Assembly (NCBI GenBank): GCA_023667285.1
Contig: JAMPAK010000001.1
Coordinates: 1,532,267 to 1,596,266, forward strand
Length of the DNA: 64,000 nucleotides
Direction of reading: 5' to 3'
From: Muribaculaceae bacterium
GTDB lineage: Bacteria > Bacteroidota > Bacteroidia > Bacteroidales > Muribaculaceae
Positions 35,511-45,783 of the stretch are shown piece by piece (the first letter of the stretch is position 1; the number at the start of each line of letters is the position of its first letter). The position numbers and the translations under genes were made by a program. The notes under the pieces are model-generated. The model worked only from the letters and a program-made list of their open reading frames with translations, ran no database searches and was not told the origin of the DNA.

Positions 35511-36956
35511 TCAACCCACTACTACATTAAGAAGATAGTCATAGAAATAGCTTATGATACCGAGACCTATGATGCCTGCAGTGCATACCCACATTCCCAG
35601 TCTCTCAGAGCATGCCGAGCGGAATGTGGCGATGGGGTTGTCTGAGGGATTGATGAACATGGCCTTCACCACCAGGAGATAGTAGTAGAGGGAGATGATG
35701 GTGTTGATGAGTGCAATGAGGACCAGCACGTAGAGCGCGGCTGACCCGGTGCCGTTGAGTGCCGATGTGAACACGAAGAACTTGCTGAAGAATCCGGCAA
35801 ACGGGGGAATTCCGGCAAGCGAGAACATGGCCAGCATCATTGTGAACGACAAGCGGGGATTTGTAGTGTAGAGGGCATTGTAGTCTGTCATGTTCACCTT
35901 GCCTGTGGCATTCTCTATCGCTCCGATAACACCGAAAGCTGCGAGGTTTGAGAAGACATAGACAAGCACATAGAACATCAGAGCCGACACTCCCATGGGG
36001 TTATCGCCAACGATGGCGAGCATGATGTAGCCGGCCTGTGAGATGGACGAGAAGGCAAGGAAGCGCTTCATGTTGACCTGACGCATGGCAAAGAGGTTAC
36101 CGACTGTGATGGTGAGGATAATCAAAGCATAGAGCATCCACTCCCATGCACCCTCATAGAGTGTCCCGAACACCTGGGTCAGCACTACAAGAAATGCAAA
36201 TGCCGCAGAACCCTTTGAGATGACCGAGAGGTAAGAGGTGACTGACGTTGGAGCGCCTTGATATACATCTGCTGTCCAAAGGTGGAAGGGGACGAGCGAG
36301 AGCTTGAAGCCGAATCCGGCGATGAGGAATGCCAGGCCAATCACCATGGCCACACCCATGTTGCCCTGGACCGTAGAGGCCATGATGCTATAGTAGAGCG
36401 AGCCACACATGCCATAGACTATCGAGAGTCCCATCAGAAGAATGGCCGATGAGAAGACGGCTGTCAACACATATTTGATGGCTGCCTCATGGCTCTCATA
36501 GCGGTTCTTGTCAAAGGCTACAAGCGCACAGAGGGGGAGCGAAGCTGTCTCCAGGCCAATGATGAACATGAGGAAGTGACGGCTCGAAATCATGAAATAC
36601 ATGCCTAGGAGCGTGAGCATGATAAGTTCATAGAACTCACCGCGGCGGATGGCGACGAAGTCAGAGTTGGCCCACTTGATGGACTGTATCAGCACGATAA
36701 GGGCGCCTACGTTGAGAATATTCTTGATGGCAACGATTGTCGCATCTGTCTCATACATACCCGAGAAGGCGATGGCGTCGGCCTTGACGGAAGGGCAGAA
36801 GCCCAGAAGGGTTACAATTCCCATCAACACACACGAAACCACCGGAAGGGCTCCCTGAGCCTTGCGAGAGGCGAAGGTGTCATAGAAGAACACCAGGAGG
36901 AAGGCGATTAACAATCCGATTTCCTGCTTCAGACTTAAAAACTGTGAGTAATCCAT
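35511..36956 (-). CDS. nuoN: NADH-quinone oxidoreductase subunit N
   Basis: One of three antiporter-like proton-pumping subunits of complex I in the inner membrane. About 14 hydrophobic helices are visible over 481 residues. Family segments include KYVLTAVFSSAILLMG, FKLSLVPFHLWTADVYQGAPT, AYIMLA-type helix and GIPPFAGFFSKF. It is the last gene of the nuo-atp block, 27 bases after nuoM. A hairpin follows before murI. Confidence 0.96.
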   Translation of the reverse strand: MDYSQFLSLKQEIGLLIAFLLVFFYDTFASRKAQGALPVVSCVLMGIVTLLGFCPSVKADAIAFSGMYETDATIVAIKNILNVGALIVLIQSIKWANSDFVAIRRGEFYELIMLTLLGMYFMISSRHFLMFIIGLETASLPLCALVAFDKNRYESHEAAIKYVLTAVFSSAILLMGLSIVYGMCGSLYYSIMASTVQGNMGVAMVIGLAFLIAGFGFKLSLVPFHLWTADVYQGAPTSVTSYLSVISKGSAAFAFLVVLTQVFGTLYEGAWEWMLYALIILTITVGNLFAMRQVNMKRFLAFSSISQAGYIMLAIVGDNPMGVSALMFYVLVYVFSNLAAFGVIGAIENATGKVNMTDYNALYTTNPRLSFTMMLAMFSLAGIPPFAGFFSKFFVFTSALNGTGSAALYVLVLIALINTIISLYYYLLVVKAMFINPSDNPIATFRSACSERLGMWVCTAGIIGLGIISYFYDYLLNVVVG

Positions 36957-36983
36957 TGCTGTTTATTTCCGTTGCTTTCGTGA

Positions 36984-38495
36984 TTAGTGGAGACCGAGGA
37001 CGGTGAATATCTCGGGGCTGAATGTGAACTTGATGAGGTCGGCAAAGAAGTTGGGGAAGAAACCTATGCAGGCCACACAGACAATGAGAGTGGCTGTCGA
37101 GAGGCGCTCCCACCACTTGGCGTCGGTGAGGGACATGTGGTGCTGGTCGTAGACAGGGCCATAGAGCAGCTTGCCGACAACGCGGAGGATGTAGACCGCT
37201 GTTGTGACAATTGAGGAGCAGGCCACAATGACAAACACACGGTGGAAGAGGTCAGCATGCTGGAATGAGCCGACAAAGATTGTCATCTCGGCTACGAAAC
37301 CGGAGAGACCGGGGAGACCCAGCGAGGCCATGCCCGCTATGACGTAGCAGACAGAGAGGTAAGGCAAAATCTGCATCATGCCACCCATCTCGCGGATGTC
37401 GCGTGTGTGGGTTCGACCGTAGATCATACCGATGAGAGCAAAGAAGAGAGCAGTCATCAGGCCGTGTGAGAGCATCTGCATGATGGCGCCTGTCATCGCT
37501 GTGGTGTTGAGCATGAGGATGGCGAAGAGCACCAGGCCGCAGTGGCTCACGGATGAGTAGGCGTTGATATACTTGAGGTCGTTCTGCACACAGGCTGAGA
37601 AGGCTCCGTAGACAACCGAGATGCCTGTGAGGATGATGAAAATCCATGCAAGTTCGTTGGCAGCCTGAGGCATCAGATAGATGGCCACACGGAAGCATCC
37701 GTAGCCTCCGAGTTTCATCAGCACACCGGCATGGAGCATTGAGACGGCGGTGGGGGCTGAGGCGTGGCCGTCAGGCGACCATGTGTGGAAGGGGAACATG
37801 GCGCCCAGCACACCGAAGCCCACGAATGTCATGGGGAACAGGAACTGTTGCCAGCCATGGGGGATGGCCTCGTAGGCTGCAATCTCAAGGATGTTCCATG
37901 TGTGAGGCATCCCCTCGGGTGCTGAGTGATAGTATATGCCGATAAGACCGAGCATGAGGAAGGCAGAGCCCCCCATGAGCATCAGCGTCAGCTTCATGGC
38001 CGAGTAGTTCTTGTTGCCCGAGCCCCAGACTCCGATGAGGAGATACATGGGGATGAGAGCCACCTCATAGAACATGAACATGGTGAACAGGTCTATTGAG
38101 ATGAAGAAGCCATATACGCCTGTGGATAGGAGTATCAGCCAAAGGAAGAACTCTTTGGGCTGGGGAATCTCCCATGAGGCGAAACTGCCGGTGATGAGGA
38201 TGAAACCGGTGAGAATGAGCATTGCGATGGAGATGCCATCGACACCCACTGCGAGATGGATGTTGAGCGGTGTGAACCAACTCCACGACCCGACGTAGAG
38301 CATGGGGTCGGTGACGCCGGCTGCGCGGATGGCGAGATAGTCGATGAGAAGCCACACCGAGAGAGCCGTCAGAGCCACTGAGCCGGTGACGGCCACAGCG
38401 CGGATCTGCTTGATGTCGCGGCAGAGGAACAACCCCAGAAGCATGACAACGGGGATGACCACAAAGTAGATGAGTATATTGGAGAACATATCCAT
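36984..38495 (-). CDS. nuoM: NADH-quinone oxidoreductase subunit M
   Basis: Antiporter-like proton-channel subunit of complex I. About 14 transmembrane helices over 503 residues. Family motifs seen are FMFYEVALIPMYLLIGVWG, MFPFHTWSPDGHASAPTAVS, KLGGYGCFRVAIYLMPQA and GLPGLSGFVAEM. The conserved Glu of the MFYE helix and Lys of the later helices are retained. It lies 33 bases after nuoL and 27 before nuoN. Confidence 0.97.
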   Translation of the reverse strand: MDMFSNILIYFVVIPVVMLLGLFLCRDIKQIRAVAVTGSVALTALSVWLLIDYLAIRAAGVTDPMLYVGSWSWFTPLNIHLAVGVDGISIAMLILTGFILITGSFASWEIPQPKEFFLWLILLSTGVYGFFISIDLFTMFMFYEVALIPMYLLIGVWGSGNKNYSAMKLTLMLMGGSAFLMLGLIGIYYHSAPEGMPHTWNILEIAAYEAIPHGWQQFLFPMTFVGFGVLGAMFPFHTWSPDGHASAPTAVSMLHAGVLMKLGGYGCFRVAIYLMPQAANELAWIFIILTGISVVYGAFSACVQNDLKYINAYSSVSHCGLVLFAILMLNTTAMTGAIMQMLSHGLMTALFFALIGMIYGRTHTRDIREMGGMMQILPYLSVCYVIAGMASLGLPGLSGFVAEMTIFVGSFQHADLFHRVFVIVACSSIVTTAVYILRVVGKLLYGPVYDQHHMSLTDAKWWERLSTATLIVCVACIGFFPNFFADLIKFTFSPEIFTVLGLH

Positions 38496-38528
38496 GGGGT
38501 TACTATATAGTTGCTGTCATTGGGATTA

Positions 38529-40499
38529 TCAGATGATGCAGAGGGCTGTGATCACACCGAGAAGGACGGCTCCGATGAGATACCACCAGATATACATCTG
38601 GACACGCCCGCTCTGGAGGCCCTTGATGGCCTGAGATGCGGAGTTGGTGACATAGGCCAGACCATTCATGGCTCCGTCGATGATATGGCGGTCAAACCAT
38701 GCTATGGGCTTGCAGATTCCGTCGAAGATTATATTGTGTGTCACCCAGAGATAGAGTTCATCCCAGTAGAAACGATGGAGAGCGGCGGTCCAGAGCCAGC
38801 GGCAGGAGTCGGCCATGCGTGTGGGCTTGTCGTTTTTCTTCATATACAGCCAAGCAGCGAAACCTATGGCGACAGCGGCCACAGCGAGGCTCATGCCGGC
38901 GACAGTCCAGTCGATGTGGATGTGATACTCGTGGCCGTCAAATGTGACAAGCTCACCGAAGGGCACCCATCCGCAGCAGAAGGACACGGCTGCAAGGAAT
39001 ATGAGGGGAATGGTCATGGTGAGAGGTGACTCATGTGGCATTGATGCGTGGTGTCCGTGAGCCTCCTGCTCCTTGACGCGCGCAGCATAGTCGGGATTGT
39101 CCCACCAGAAGATGAGGAAATACATGCGGAACATGTAGAACGATGTCATGCCGGCCACCATCATCATCCACACGCCCCAGAAGGTGTTGCAGGCGAAGCA
39201 GGCGGCGAGAATCTCATCCTTTGAGAAGAATCCGGCCCAGGGCCAGATGCCTGCGATGGCGAGACAGCCGAAAAGGAATGTGATGTGAGTGATGGGCATA
39301 TATTTCCTGAGGCCACCCATGGCGGTGTAGTTGTTGGAGTGAACTGCATGGATGAGCGAGCCGGCGCCAAGGAAGAGAAGTGCCTTGAACATGGCGTGGG
39401 TGAACAGGTGGAACATGCCAGCCATGAAACCGAGACCCTCGTGGATGGGTTCGTTGTGGCGTGAGGCCACGCCGAGAGCAACCATCATGAAGGCTATCTG
39501 AGATATGGTCGAGAAGGCGAGGATGCGCTTGATGTCTATCTGAGCGCAGGCCACACAAGCCGCATAGAATGCAGTGACAGCGCCCACGACGGTGATGAAT
39601 GTCAGCGCGGCGTCCTCGAGCATATATAGCGGGAAGAGACGTGCGACGAGATATACACCTGCCACAACCATGGTGGCGGCGTGGATAAGGGCCGACACAG
39701 GTGTGGGGCCTTCCATGGCGTCGGGGAGCCAGATGTGGAGGGGAAGCATGGCTGATTTACCCATACCGCCGGTGAAGATGAGCACCAAGGCCCATGTGAG
39801 CACTGAGGCACCCATAAATGTGGCTCCTCCAAACGAGGCCATCACATCCTGGGGATGGAGGGTCATGGGGAGGAAGTCGAGCTGATGGGTGTAGAAACTC
39901 AGGACGAGGATGCCGATCAGGAAGCCAAGGTCGGCGAAGCGGGTCACAATAAATGCCTTCTTACAAGCCGAGACGGCCGATGGGAGGGTGTAGAAGAAAC
40001 CGATGAGGAGGAAGGATGAGGCACCCACGAGCTCCCAGAAGATATACATCTGGAAGATGTTGGTGGCGACAACCAACCCGAGCATCGAGAAACTGAACAG
40101 AGACAGAAAAGCATAGTAGCGCTGGAATCCCTTCTCACCCTTCATATAGCCCAACGAATAGAGATGGACCATGAATGAGATGGTGGGAATGACTACCAGC
40201 AGAAGGGCTGTGATGGGGTCGAGGAGGAAACCTATCTTAATGGCAAGCACATCTGTGAACTGCAGCCAGGTCATGTTGAAGAGTTCGACCGGCAGACGGT
40301 ATGTGCCGTCAGAGAAGAGAGGATTTCCTGAAAACCAATAGTTGAAGGCGGTGTAGTAACACAGGCAGAGGACGGTGCCCATGCCGAGGGTGCCGAGGAT
40401 TCCGGCAAACTTATGGCTCATCTTCATGCCCACAAGCCCCAGCAGGAGGAACATGAAGAATGGGATGGCCAGAATAAGGACGGGTATTGTAATATCCAT
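38529..40499 (-). CDS. nuoL: NADH-quinone oxidoreductase subunit L
   Basis: Distal antiporter-like subunit of complex I with the long lateral helix. About 16 hydrophobic segments over 656 residues. Motifs include FWELVGASSFLLIGFFY, GKSAMLPLHIWLPDAMEGPTPVSALIHAATMV, DIKRILAFSTISQIAFMM and HLFTHAMFKALLFLGAGSLIHA. A His-containing loop (EAHGHHASMPHES) lies near residue 485. It lies 15 bases after nuoK. Confidence 0.97.
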   Translation of the reverse strand: MDITIPVLILAIPFFMFLLLGLVGMKMSHKFAGILGTLGMGTVLCLCYYTAFNYWFSGNPLFSDGTYRLPVELFNMTWLQFTDVLAIKIGFLLDPITALLLVVIPTISFMVHLYSLGYMKGEKGFQRYYAFLSLFSFSMLGLVVATNIFQMYIFWELVGASSFLLIGFFYTLPSAVSACKKAFIVTRFADLGFLIGILVLSFYTHQLDFLPMTLHPQDVMASFGGATFMGASVLTWALVLIFTGGMGKSAMLPLHIWLPDAMEGPTPVSALIHAATMVVAGVYLVARLFPLYMLEDAALTFITVVGAVTAFYAACVACAQIDIKRILAFSTISQIAFMMVALGVASRHNEPIHEGLGFMAGMFHLFTHAMFKALLFLGAGSLIHAVHSNNYTAMGGLRKYMPITHITFLFGCLAIAGIWPWAGFFSKDEILAACFACNTFWGVWMMMVAGMTSFYMFRMYFLIFWWDNPDYAARVKEQEAHGHHASMPHESPLTMTIPLIFLAAVSFCCGWVPFGELVTFDGHEYHIHIDWTVAGMSLAVAAVAIGFAAWLYMKKNDKPTRMADSCRWLWTAALHRFYWDELYLWVTHNIIFDGICKPIAWFDRHIIDGAMNGLAYVTNSASQAIKGLQSGRVQMYIWWYLIGAVLLGVITALCII

Positions 40500-40514
40500 T
40501 GTGACTCTCTCTGT

Positions 40515-40826
40515 TTAGTATTTCATTTGAGTGGTGTCGCGGACATCGATGTTCTTGCTCACTCTGAAGAGGTTGATGATGATGGCAATGGCGAGCGCCG
40601 TCTCGGCGGCGGCGATGGCTATGCCGAAGAGTGTGAACATCCAGCCGTCCATCGAGCCGGGATAGAGATAGCGGTTGAAGACAACGAAGTTGATGTCGAC
40701 GGCGTTGAGCATGAGTTCGAGCGATATGAGCATCGCAATCATGTTGCGGCGTGTGAGGAAACCATAAACGCCGCAGCAGAACATCACCAGCGCCGGCAGG
40801 AGATAGTAGATCATTGTAAGTTCCAT
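40515..40826 (-). CDS. nuoK: NADH-quinone oxidoreductase subunit K
   Basis: Small membrane subunit of complex I with three helices and two conserved glutamates. The Glu in LISLELMLNAVDINFV and the one in AAAETALAIAIIINLF are both present. At 103 residues it matches the family length. It lies 15 bases downstream of nuoJ. Confidence 0.97.
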   Translation of the reverse strand: MELTMIYYLLPALVMFCCGVYGFLTRRNMIAMLISLELMLNAVDINFVVFNRYLYPGSMDGWMFTLFGIAIAAAETALAIAIIINLFRVSKNIDVRDTTQMKY

Positions 40827-40841
40827 GTCTGTCTTTCTGTT

Positions 40842-41357
40842 TTAGCGTTTGCGGGCGATGACTACGCCACCGATTATACATGCGAGAAGGAGAATGCTGA
40901 CAGCCTCGAAGGGTAGAAGATACTGCTCGTGACCGGTGCCCAGCATCTGCTCGCCTATCAGCCTCATGTCAGGGTTTGACATTGAGGGAAGCGAGTAGAA
41001 CATCTCGGTGCCTCTCGAGAGGAGGGCCCATCCTGCTGCACACGCGGCAGCGACGGCGCCGAGGAGTCCCAGAATCTGTTTGCCGGACTCAAGTTTGGCG
41101 GTATTGTCGCCGGGACGTGTTGTCAGGAGTATCGAGAACACAAACAGCACCACGATGCCTCCCGCATAGACTGCAATCTGGACAGTGCCCAGAAACTCAT
41201 AGTCGAGCTTGAAATAGAGGGCGGCCGTTGCAAACAGCACGAAGAGCAGATAAGTGGCGGCGCGCAGAATCTTGCGCGTGGTGACAGTCAGCACGGAGAA
41301 GATGACAATCGCAAGTGCGATTATCCAGTAACAAATTATACTTCCTACTGATTCCAT
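40842..41357 (-). CDS. nuoJ: NADH-quinone oxidoreductase subunit J
   Basis: Membrane subunit of complex I with five helices, forming part of the proton path near the quinone end. The segment YLLFVLFATAALYFKLDYEFLGTVQIAVYAGGIVVLFVF is the family signature region, including the Tyr-Ala-Gly-Gly-Ile motif. The 171-residue length is standard. It lies 29 bases after nuoI. Confidence 0.96.
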   Translation of the reverse strand: MESVGSIICYWIIALAIVIFSVLTVTTRKILRAATYLLFVLFATAALYFKLDYEFLGTVQIAVYAGGIVVLFVFSILLTTRPGDNTAKLESGKQILGLLGAVAAACAAGWALLSRGTEMFYSLPSMSNPDMRLIGEQMLGTGHEQYLLPFEAVSILLLACIIGGVVIARKR

Positions 41358-41386
41358 ATATTGTAAAAGGGTAATGTTTTTCCTTG

Positions 41387-42118
41387 TCAGTTGGCGCCCT
41401 TGGCCTTCTCGGCCTTGGCTTTGAGGGCCGCGAGGATTTTTGCTTTTTTCTCGGGGTCGCCTGCCACGGCTGCAAGTGCCTTACGCCCCTTCTCGTCTAT
41501 TTCAAAGCCATAGTCCTCCTCTGCAGGGGCTGCCGGCGCAGCAGGGGCTCCGGCCCCGGCGGCTGAAGCCTTTTTTGCCTCAGCGGCTGCCTTGGCGGCT
41601 GCCAGTTTGGCCTCTTTCTCGGCCTGCAGTTTTGCTATCTGCTCAGGAGTGGGCTTTGGTTCTTCTTTCTCAGGAAGGTAATTGAGTTGTTTGACAAGTT
41701 TGCCGCGGGTGAACACTGACTGCTCGAAGTCATTGCTGAACTCGAGGGCGTCGGTGGGGCAGTTGACCACACACAACTGGCAGAAGGTACAGGAACCCAG
41801 GTCGTAGATATACTTGTCGAGTTTCTTTTTCTTCTTTCCGTCCCAAGTCTCTACTGTGCGTCCCTTGAGGGTGATAGTGCCGTTGGGACACACTCGTTCA
41901 CATGTGCCACACATGATGCACTTGTGGTTGCCTTGGTCATCATATTTCAGCGACAGGACGGCGCGGAAACGGTCAGCCACAGGGAGGTTGTCTCGGTTGT
42001 CGGGATACTCTTCGGTAATCTTGGGTGTGACAAACTCCTTGCCGGTCACTGCCATGCCCTTGAGGAGCGTGCCTATGCCACCGGCAAGGTTAGAGAAATA
42101 TTCTTTTACACTTCCCAT
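41387..42118 (-). CDS. nuoI: NADH-quinone oxidoreductase subunit I with long Ala/Lys-rich tail
   Basis: Carries two 4Fe-4S clusters in the electron path of complex I. The ligands are Cys67, 70, 73, 77 (CIMCGTCERVCP) and Cys110, 113, 116, 120 (CTFCQLCVVNCP). The core ends near residue 150. About 90 extra residues follow, made of an Ala/Lys/Glu helix, an Ala-Pro-Gly stretch and a second Lys/Ala-rich helix to residue 243, whereas typical NuoI is 160-180 residues. It is the first nuo gene after the inserted atp genes, 26 bases from atpG. Confidence 0.96.
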   Translation of the reverse strand: MGSVKEYFSNLAGGIGTLLKGMAVTGKEFVTPKITEEYPDNRDNLPVADRFRAVLSLKYDDQGNHKCIMCGTCERVCPNGTITLKGRTVETWDGKKKKKLDKYIYDLGSCTFCQLCVVNCPTDALEFSNDFEQSVFTRGKLVKQLNYLPEKEEPKPTPEQIAKLQAEKEAKLAAAKAAAEAKKASAAGAGAPAAPAAPAEEDYGFEIDEKGRKALAAVAGDPEKKAKILAALKAKAEKAKGAN

Positions 42119-42144
42119 ATCTGGAGGTTGAAAAATTTGGTTTA

Positions 42145-43029
42145 TCAGTTGTTCACCTGGCCTCCCAGGATGTCGAGCAACTCGTTTGTGATTCCCTGCT
42201 GGCGCAACTTGTTGTATTCAAGCTGCAGCTGCTCGAGGAGGTTCTTTGCATTGTCGTTGGCGCTCTGCATTGCCATGATTCGCGCTGCCTGCTCTGATGC
42301 GCGGTTCTCGGTGAACACCTCCTGCATTGTCGATAGGAGATACATGGGGATTACTGAGCGGAAAATTGTGGGGGCATCCGGCTCAAAGATGCATGGACGG
42401 CAGAGGGATTTCACGCCGTCAGAGTTGAGAGCGGAGGCGTCGAGCGGCAGGAATGCATCTGAGCGGAGGCGCTGGCGGCTGACTGTCTGGAAGTTCATGT
42501 ACAGGAGGTCTACTCTGTCGAGTTCTCCTGAGAGGAATTTCTGCTGGATGTCGGTACAGAAGCGCTTCACGTCTGCCCCGCTCGACTTAGATGACACACC
42601 TGAGGCTGGCTCGCATGCGATTCCGTCAGCTACCAGTTTGCCACAGGCCTTAATCATCTTGCGGCCCACGGGGATAATCACTACCTGGACCCCGGCGCCA
42701 TATGTGTTGCGCAGGGCGGCAATCTTCTGGAGCAGGCCCTTGAAGATGTTTATATTGTAGCCGCCACAAAGCCCGTCGTCCGAGCCGAAGACCACGATAC
42801 CGGCTTTCTTCACCTCTCTCTCGTCAGTGAGAGGGGTGGTGAACTCTGCATCAGAACTGAGCAGATTGCCGATAATTGTCTCAATCTGTCTGCGGAAAGG
42901 GAGAAGGCGTCTCAAATCGGCCTCGGCACGGTGCATCTTTGCCGATGAGATCATCTTCATGGCTCCAGTGATTTTCTCGCTGGAGGCCACGGAGCCTATG
43001 CGTCCCTTGAGTTCGCGTAGTGTTGCCAT
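42145..43029 (-). CDS. atpG: ATP synthase gamma subunit
   Basis: Central rotor stalk of F1. The N-terminal helix MATLRELKGRIGSVASSEKITGAMKMISSAKM and the C-terminal helix EQLQLEYNKLRQQGITNELLDILGG are the coiled-coil signatures, with the Rossmann-like middle domain between. At 294 residues it is normal for Bacteroidota. It is the last ATP synthase gene, and nuoI follows after 26 bases. Confidence 0.96.
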   Translation of the reverse strand: MATLRELKGRIGSVASSEKITGAMKMISSAKMHRAEADLRRLLPFRRQIETIIGNLLSSDAEFTTPLTDEREVKKAGIVVFGSDDGLCGGYNINIFKGLLQKIAALRNTYGAGVQVVIIPVGRKMIKACGKLVADGIACEPASGVSSKSSGADVKRFCTDIQQKFLSGELDRVDLLYMNFQTVSRQRLRSDAFLPLDASALNSDGVKSLCRPCIFEPDAPTIFRSVIPMYLLSTMQEVFTENRASEQAARIMAMQSANDNAKNLLEQLQLEYNKLRQQGITNELLDILGGQVNN

Positions 43030-43035
43030 GGGTTA

Positions 43036-44607
43036 TTACTTATAAGCAGCTGCGACCTCGGCGGCGGCCTCGGTGAGGGCTGCGGTTATGGTGTCGTCAA
43101 GTTTGCCCGCGCGGATGCTGTCCATCACGTCGGGGTGCTTGGCGTGCATGAGCTGGAGGAAATTCTTCTCAAACTCGGCCACCTTGTCGAGAGGCACGGC
43201 TTCGAGAAGTCCGCGTGTGCCACAGAATATCACGGCCACCTCATCCTCTACGGCCATAGGTGAGTACTGTGGCTGGATGAGCAGGCGCTCGTTCTTGCGG
43301 CCCTTGTCGATGACGCGGGCGGTGACGGCGTCGATGTCGCCGCCGAATTTGGTGAACGACTCAAGCTCTCGGAACTGAGCCTGGTCAATCTTAAGTGTAC
43401 CGGCCACCTTCTTCATTGACTTGATCTGAGCGTTGCCACCCACACGCGACACGGATATACCCACGTTGATGGCGGGGCGGATGCCGCGGTTAAATAGGGC
43501 TGTCTCAAGGAAGATCTGACCGTCGGTGATAGAGATGACGTTTGTGGGGATGTAGGCTGAGACGTCGCCGGCCTGTGTCTCTATGATGGGAAGTGCTGTA
43601 AGGGAGCCACCACCCTTCACCTTGTCTTTGATCGACGCGGGGAGGTCGTTCATGTGAGAAGCCACCTCCTGGTTGTCGATAATCTTAGCGGCGCGCTCGA
43701 GCAGGCGGCTGTGGAGATAGAAGATATCGCCAGGATATGCCTCACGGCCAGAGGGGCGCTTTAGGATAAGTGAGATCTCACGATAGGCGACGGCCTGTTT
43801 TGAGAGGTCGTCATAGATGATGAGGGCATCGCGTCCGGTGTCTCGGATGTACTCGCCTATGGCCACACCCGCAAATGGTGCATAGTAGCGCATAGAGGCG
43901 GAATCTGAGGCGGTGGCAGCCACAACAACCGTATAGTCGAGGGCGCCGTGCTGACGCAGGGTCTCTACTGTGGCCGCAACGCTCGAAGCCTTCTGGCCAA
44001 TGGCCACATAGATGCAATAGACGGGGTTGCCCTCTTCAAAGAACTTACGCTGGTTGATGATGGTGTCAATGGCGATGGCGGTCTTACCTATCTGTCGGTC
44101 GCCGATGATGAGCTCGCGCTGTCCGCGGCCTATGGGCACCATCGAGTCAATGGCCTTCAGACCTGTCTGGAGGGGCTGCTTGACGGGCTGACGGAAGATG
44201 ACACCGGGAGCCTTGCGCTCAAGGGGCATCGGGAAGAGGTCGCCCTGGATGGGCCCGCGGCCATCAATGGGTTCGCCCAAGACGTTGATTACTCTGGAGA
44301 ACACACCTTCGCCCACATGGATTGAAGCGATCTCGCCTGTGCGCTTTACGGACATGTTTTCCGACACTTTGTTGACATTGTTGAGCAGGATGACACCGAC
44401 GTTGCTCTCTTCAAGGTTGAGGGCCACGCCTTTTACGCCATTTTCGAACTCCACGAGTTCGTTGGAGCGCACGTTGTCGAGGCCATAGACATGAGCCACG
44501 CCGTCGCCCACCTCCAGGACGGTGCCTGTTTCCTCAAAGGATACCTTTGAGTTGACGTTCTCGAGTTGCTGTCTGAGTACCTGAGAAATCTCGCTTGGGT
44601 TTATCAT
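43036..44607 (-). CDS. atpA: ATP synthase alpha subunit
   Basis: Non-catalytic nucleotide-binding subunit of the F1 hexamer. The P-loop GDRQIGKT is at 169-176. The arginine-finger region lies in the [11 protein letters not shown] segment, and the beta-barrel N-terminus [15 protein letters not shown] is typical. The 523-residue length is standard. It lies six bases before atpG and 46 bases after atpH. Confidence 0.98.
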   Translation of the reverse strand: MINPSEISQVLRQQLENVNSKVSFEETGTVLEVGDGVAHVYGLDNVRSNELVEFENGVKGVALNLEESNVGVILLNNVNKVSENMSVKRTGEIASIHVGEGVFSRVINVLGEPIDGRGPIQGDLFPMPLERKAPGVIFRQPVKQPLQTGLKAIDSMVPIGRGQRELIIGDRQIGKTAIAIDTIINQRKFFEEGNPVYCIYVAIGQKASSVAATVETLRQHGALDYTVVVAATASDSASMRYYAPFAGVAIGEYIRDTGRDALIIYDDLSKQAVAYREISLILKRPSGREAYPGDIFYLHSRLLERAAKIIDNQEVASHMNDLPASIKDKVKGGGSLTALPIIETQAGDVSAYIPTNVISITDGQIFLETALFNRGIRPAINVGISVSRVGGNAQIKSMKKVAGTLKIDQAQFRELESFTKFGGDIDAVTARVIDKGRKNERLLIQPQYSPMAVEDEVAVIFCGTRGLLEAVPLDKVAEFEKNFLQLMHAKHPDVMDSIRAGKLDDTITAALTEAAAEVAAAYK

Positions 44608-44653
44608 TGGTGATGAGAAGGATTGTAAGGGTTGTGGGTGAGTGAGGGGGAGA

Positions 44654-45202
44654 TTATTTGCTTAATAAAGAGAGACGGAGTTGCTTGAGTTCGTTAGCCA
44701 CAGAGGCGTCAAGTTTCTCATTGTCAATCTTGACCGTGAAGCCGCCGATGAGCTCGGGGTCGATAGCGGTCTGATATTCCATGGTTGCGTCGCCCAGATG
44801 GGACTGCACCAGTGAACGGAGTCTCTGCTCCTCGGCCGGGTCAAGAGGCGCGGCCGAGGTGACAGTGACAAGACGGATGTTATGTTCCCGGCGATAAAGG
44901 CCGATATATGAGAGGGCGATTTCGCGGACCATGTCGAGGCGTCCGTTTTCAACCAGCAGCCCGAGAAACCGTTCAAAAGGCTTGCACCCGGCGGCATCGG
45001 GGCCGGCGGCGGTTGTGATGAGCGCCACCTTCTCCTTAGCGGCGACAAAGGGATTGGCCATGACCTTCTGTAGACCCGGCTCGGCGGCAAACGACGCCGT
45101 GAGGGTCTGCATGAGGCTGAAAACGTTCTTGTCGTCGCCACTCTCCGTAGCAAACTCATAGAGAGCCTTGGCGTAGCGTGCGGGAATTAAGCCTTGATTC
45201 AT
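44654..45202 (-). CDS. atpH: ATP synthase delta subunit
   Basis: Connects the peripheral stalk to the top of F1. The family opening [13 protein letters not shown] and the C-terminal region with [17 protein letters not shown] and [31 protein letters not shown] are clear. At 182 residues it is full length. It lies between atpF and atpA, the usual Bacteroidota order. Confidence 0.96.
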   Translation of the reverse strand: MNQGLIPARYAKALYEFATESGDDKNVFSLMQTLTASFAAEPGLQKVMANPFVAAKEKVALITTAAGPDAAGCKPFERFLGLLVENGRLDMVREIALSYIGLYRREHNIRLVTVTSAAPLDPAEEQRLRSLVQSHLGDATMEYQTAIDPELIGGFTVKIDNEKLDASVANELKQLRLSLLSK

Positions 45203-45244
45203 TTGGGTGAATGATGAGCGGGGTTGATGGGATTTCGGTTGGGT

Positions 45245-45742
45245 TTAGTTCTGTTTCTCCATATCGTCGAGCAGGGAGTTGACGAGCTGTTTCTGCGCGT
45301 TCTCCTGCTTGAGCTGGTTGCGGACAACCTTCTGGGCGATGTCGAGGGCAAAGGTTGAGACCTCGTTGCGGAATTGCTGCTGTGCAGCCTTGCGTTCCTG
45401 CTCGATGGAGACCTTGGCAGCGTCCATGACCTTCTTGGCCTCGGACTGAGCGGCCACACGTGCCTCCTCGATTATCTGGGTCTTCATTTTCTCTGCCTCC
45501 CGGAGGGTCTCGGCCTGCTGGCGGCGGGCCTCTGCTATCTGTCTATCCGCCTCTTCGCGGGCATGGTCAAGTTGTTCTTTGGCATTTTGAGCATACTCCA
45601 CACCCTTGTCGATGAGGTCGGCACGGTCAGAGACTCCTTTCATGATCGCGGGCCAGCCCCATCGCCACAGTATGACAAAGAGGATGGCAAAGGACACGAA
45701 CATCCAGAAGACCAGACCGAAATCAGGCGTGAATAGTTCCAT
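45245..45742 (-). CDS. atpF: ATP synthase b subunit
   Basis: Peripheral stalk protein. A single N-terminal membrane helix (LVFWMFVSFAILFVILWRW) is followed by a long charged helix rich in Ala, Glu, Gln and Arg over about 35-150, ending near LVNSLLDDMEKQN. The 165-residue length is typical of Bacteroidota. It lies 41 bases after atpE and 42 before atpH. Confidence 0.96.
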   Translation of the reverse strand: MELFTPDFGLVFWMFVSFAILFVILWRWGWPAIMKGVSDRADLIDKGVEYAQNAKEQLDHAREEADRQIAEARRQQAETLREAEKMKTQIIEEARVAAQSEAKKVMDAAKVSIEQERKAAQQQFRNEVSTFALDIAQKVVRNQLKQENAQKQLVNSLLDDMEKQN

Positions 45743-45783
45743 AGCTTACTGACGGGTGAGTGAGTCGAGTTTAGAGCCGTGGA

